Of a DNA stretch of 6,290 nucleotides, positions 6,126 to 6,290 are shown in pieces; the first letter of the stretch is position 1, and each line of letters opens with the position of its first letter. The DNA lies in the NCBI GenBank assembly GCA_015494845.1, contig WGAL01000014.1:1-6290 (forward strand). Reading direction: 5' to 3'. Position numbers and translations under genes: made by a program. This DNA is from Melioribacteraceae bacterium. Its GTDB lineage: Bacteria; Bacteroidota; Ignavibacteria; Ignavibacteriales; Melioribacteraceae. Under the pieces are notes generated by a model, which did no database searches, had not been told where the DNA came from, and saw nothing but the letters and a program-made list of their open reading frames with translations.

Positions 6126-6290
6126 GGATTTTGTAACCTCCTTAATACTAACAATTTTTGCTTTAACGTTTTATTTTATCATAATAAATTTACTTATCTT
6201 TTTATTTAAATGGAATGAAAAGAGAACCGTTTCAGAACCGGTTTCAAAAAAGATAAGTTTGATTATCGCGTTCAAAAACGAAGAGAAAAA
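6124..6290 (+). CDS. Membrane-anchored family 2 glycosyltransferase, N-terminal fragment (3' partial)
   Basis: The frame is open from the ATG at 6124 to the window end (55 codons). Residues 4-29 form a long hydrophobic segment (VTSLILTIFALTFYFIIINL and on to FLF), followed by the basic WNEKR. After it comes KISLIIAFKNEEK at about 43-55, the first beta strand and nucleotide-binding start of GT-A family 2 glycosyltransferases (compare the common SVIIAFRNEE pattern). A family 2 enzyme with one N-terminal membrane helix would transfer a sugar from a nucleotide- or lipid-linked donor at the inner membrane; acceptor and donor are unknown. The ATG overlaps by 2 nt the carboxypeptidase ATG on the other strand, inside a shared CATG. 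No good Shine-Dalgarno sequence precedes it, and no other ATG, GTG or TTG in frame lies before the hydrophobic segment. The DXD and later motifs are beyond the window, so the family call rests on a short stretch. Confidence 0.72.
   Translation, partial: MDFVTSLILTIFALTFYFIIINLLIFLFKWNEKRTVSEPVSKKISLIIAFKNEEK
6137..6143 (-). promoter_or_regulatory. Strong Shine-Dalgarno sequence of the carboxypeptidase
   Basis: CCTCCTT on the plus strand is AAGGAGG on the minus strand, a full anti-SD match 11 nt before the carboxypeptidase ATG. It fixes that start. It also lies inside the divergent glycosyltransferase reading frame (codons 5-7), so the carboxypeptidase leader and promoter must overlap that gene. 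Confidence 0.75.

Noticed and set aside
6178..6183. TATGAT on the minus strand as a -10 box for the carboxypeptidase
   Set aside because: No convincing -35 element lies at the proper distance, and such hexamers are frequent in AT-rich DNA. The promoter consensus of this lineage is also unknown to me.

Overview
The window looks like chromosomal DNA from a bacterium of the Fibrobacterota-Chlorobiota-Bacteroidota (FCB) superphylum. Two predicted secreted proteins end in a type IX secretion (Por) sorting domain with the QNYPNPFNP signature. That version of the motif is typical of Ignavibacteria, Kryptonia, Marinimicrobia and related lineages. The DNA is AT-rich. Some genes have a clear Shine-Dalgarno sequence (AAGGAGG before the carboxypeptidase, AAGGAAG before the small membrane protein), which argues mildly against a classical Bacteroidia genome. 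The lineage is an inference; no rRNA or other marker gene is present.

Layout, left to right. Plus strand: (1) the 3' part of a secreted protein with a LamG-like and an Fn3-like region and a C-terminal sorting domain, whose start lies before the window (2-1579); (2) a full-length UmuC-type Y-family DNA polymerase (1617-2882); (3) a 105-residue four-helix membrane protein 14 nt after it (2897-3214). A short convergent intergenic region (3215-3319) carries one copy of a small palindromic repeat. Minus strand: (4) a rhomboid intramembrane serine protease with a cytoplasmic C-terminal extension (3320-4276), and upstream of it (5) a secreted zinc carboxypeptidase of family M14 with its own sorting domain (4338-6125). 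Plus strand at the right edge: (6) the first 55 codons of a membrane-anchored family 2 glycosyltransferase (6124-6290), cut by the window end. Its ATG overlaps the carboxypeptidase ATG on the other strand.

Functionally this is a mixed neighbourhood: two type IX cargo proteins, a translesion polymerase without a visible UmuD partner, and a rhomboid. I see no coherent new multi-gene system. The most notable signal is a pair of oppositely oriented palindromic repeats at 4526-4635. They lie inside the carboxypeptidase gene, are translated in frame, and expand a loop of its sorting domain by about 32 residues compared with the sorting domain of the first gene. A third copy lies in the intergenic region at 3235-3268. 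The three copies share fixed ends (AGATTGC ... TCGCAATGACG) and have different cores. There is no gene-free stretch longer than 300 bases, and I found no tRNA, rRNA, CRISPR array, transposase or complete insertion sequence.
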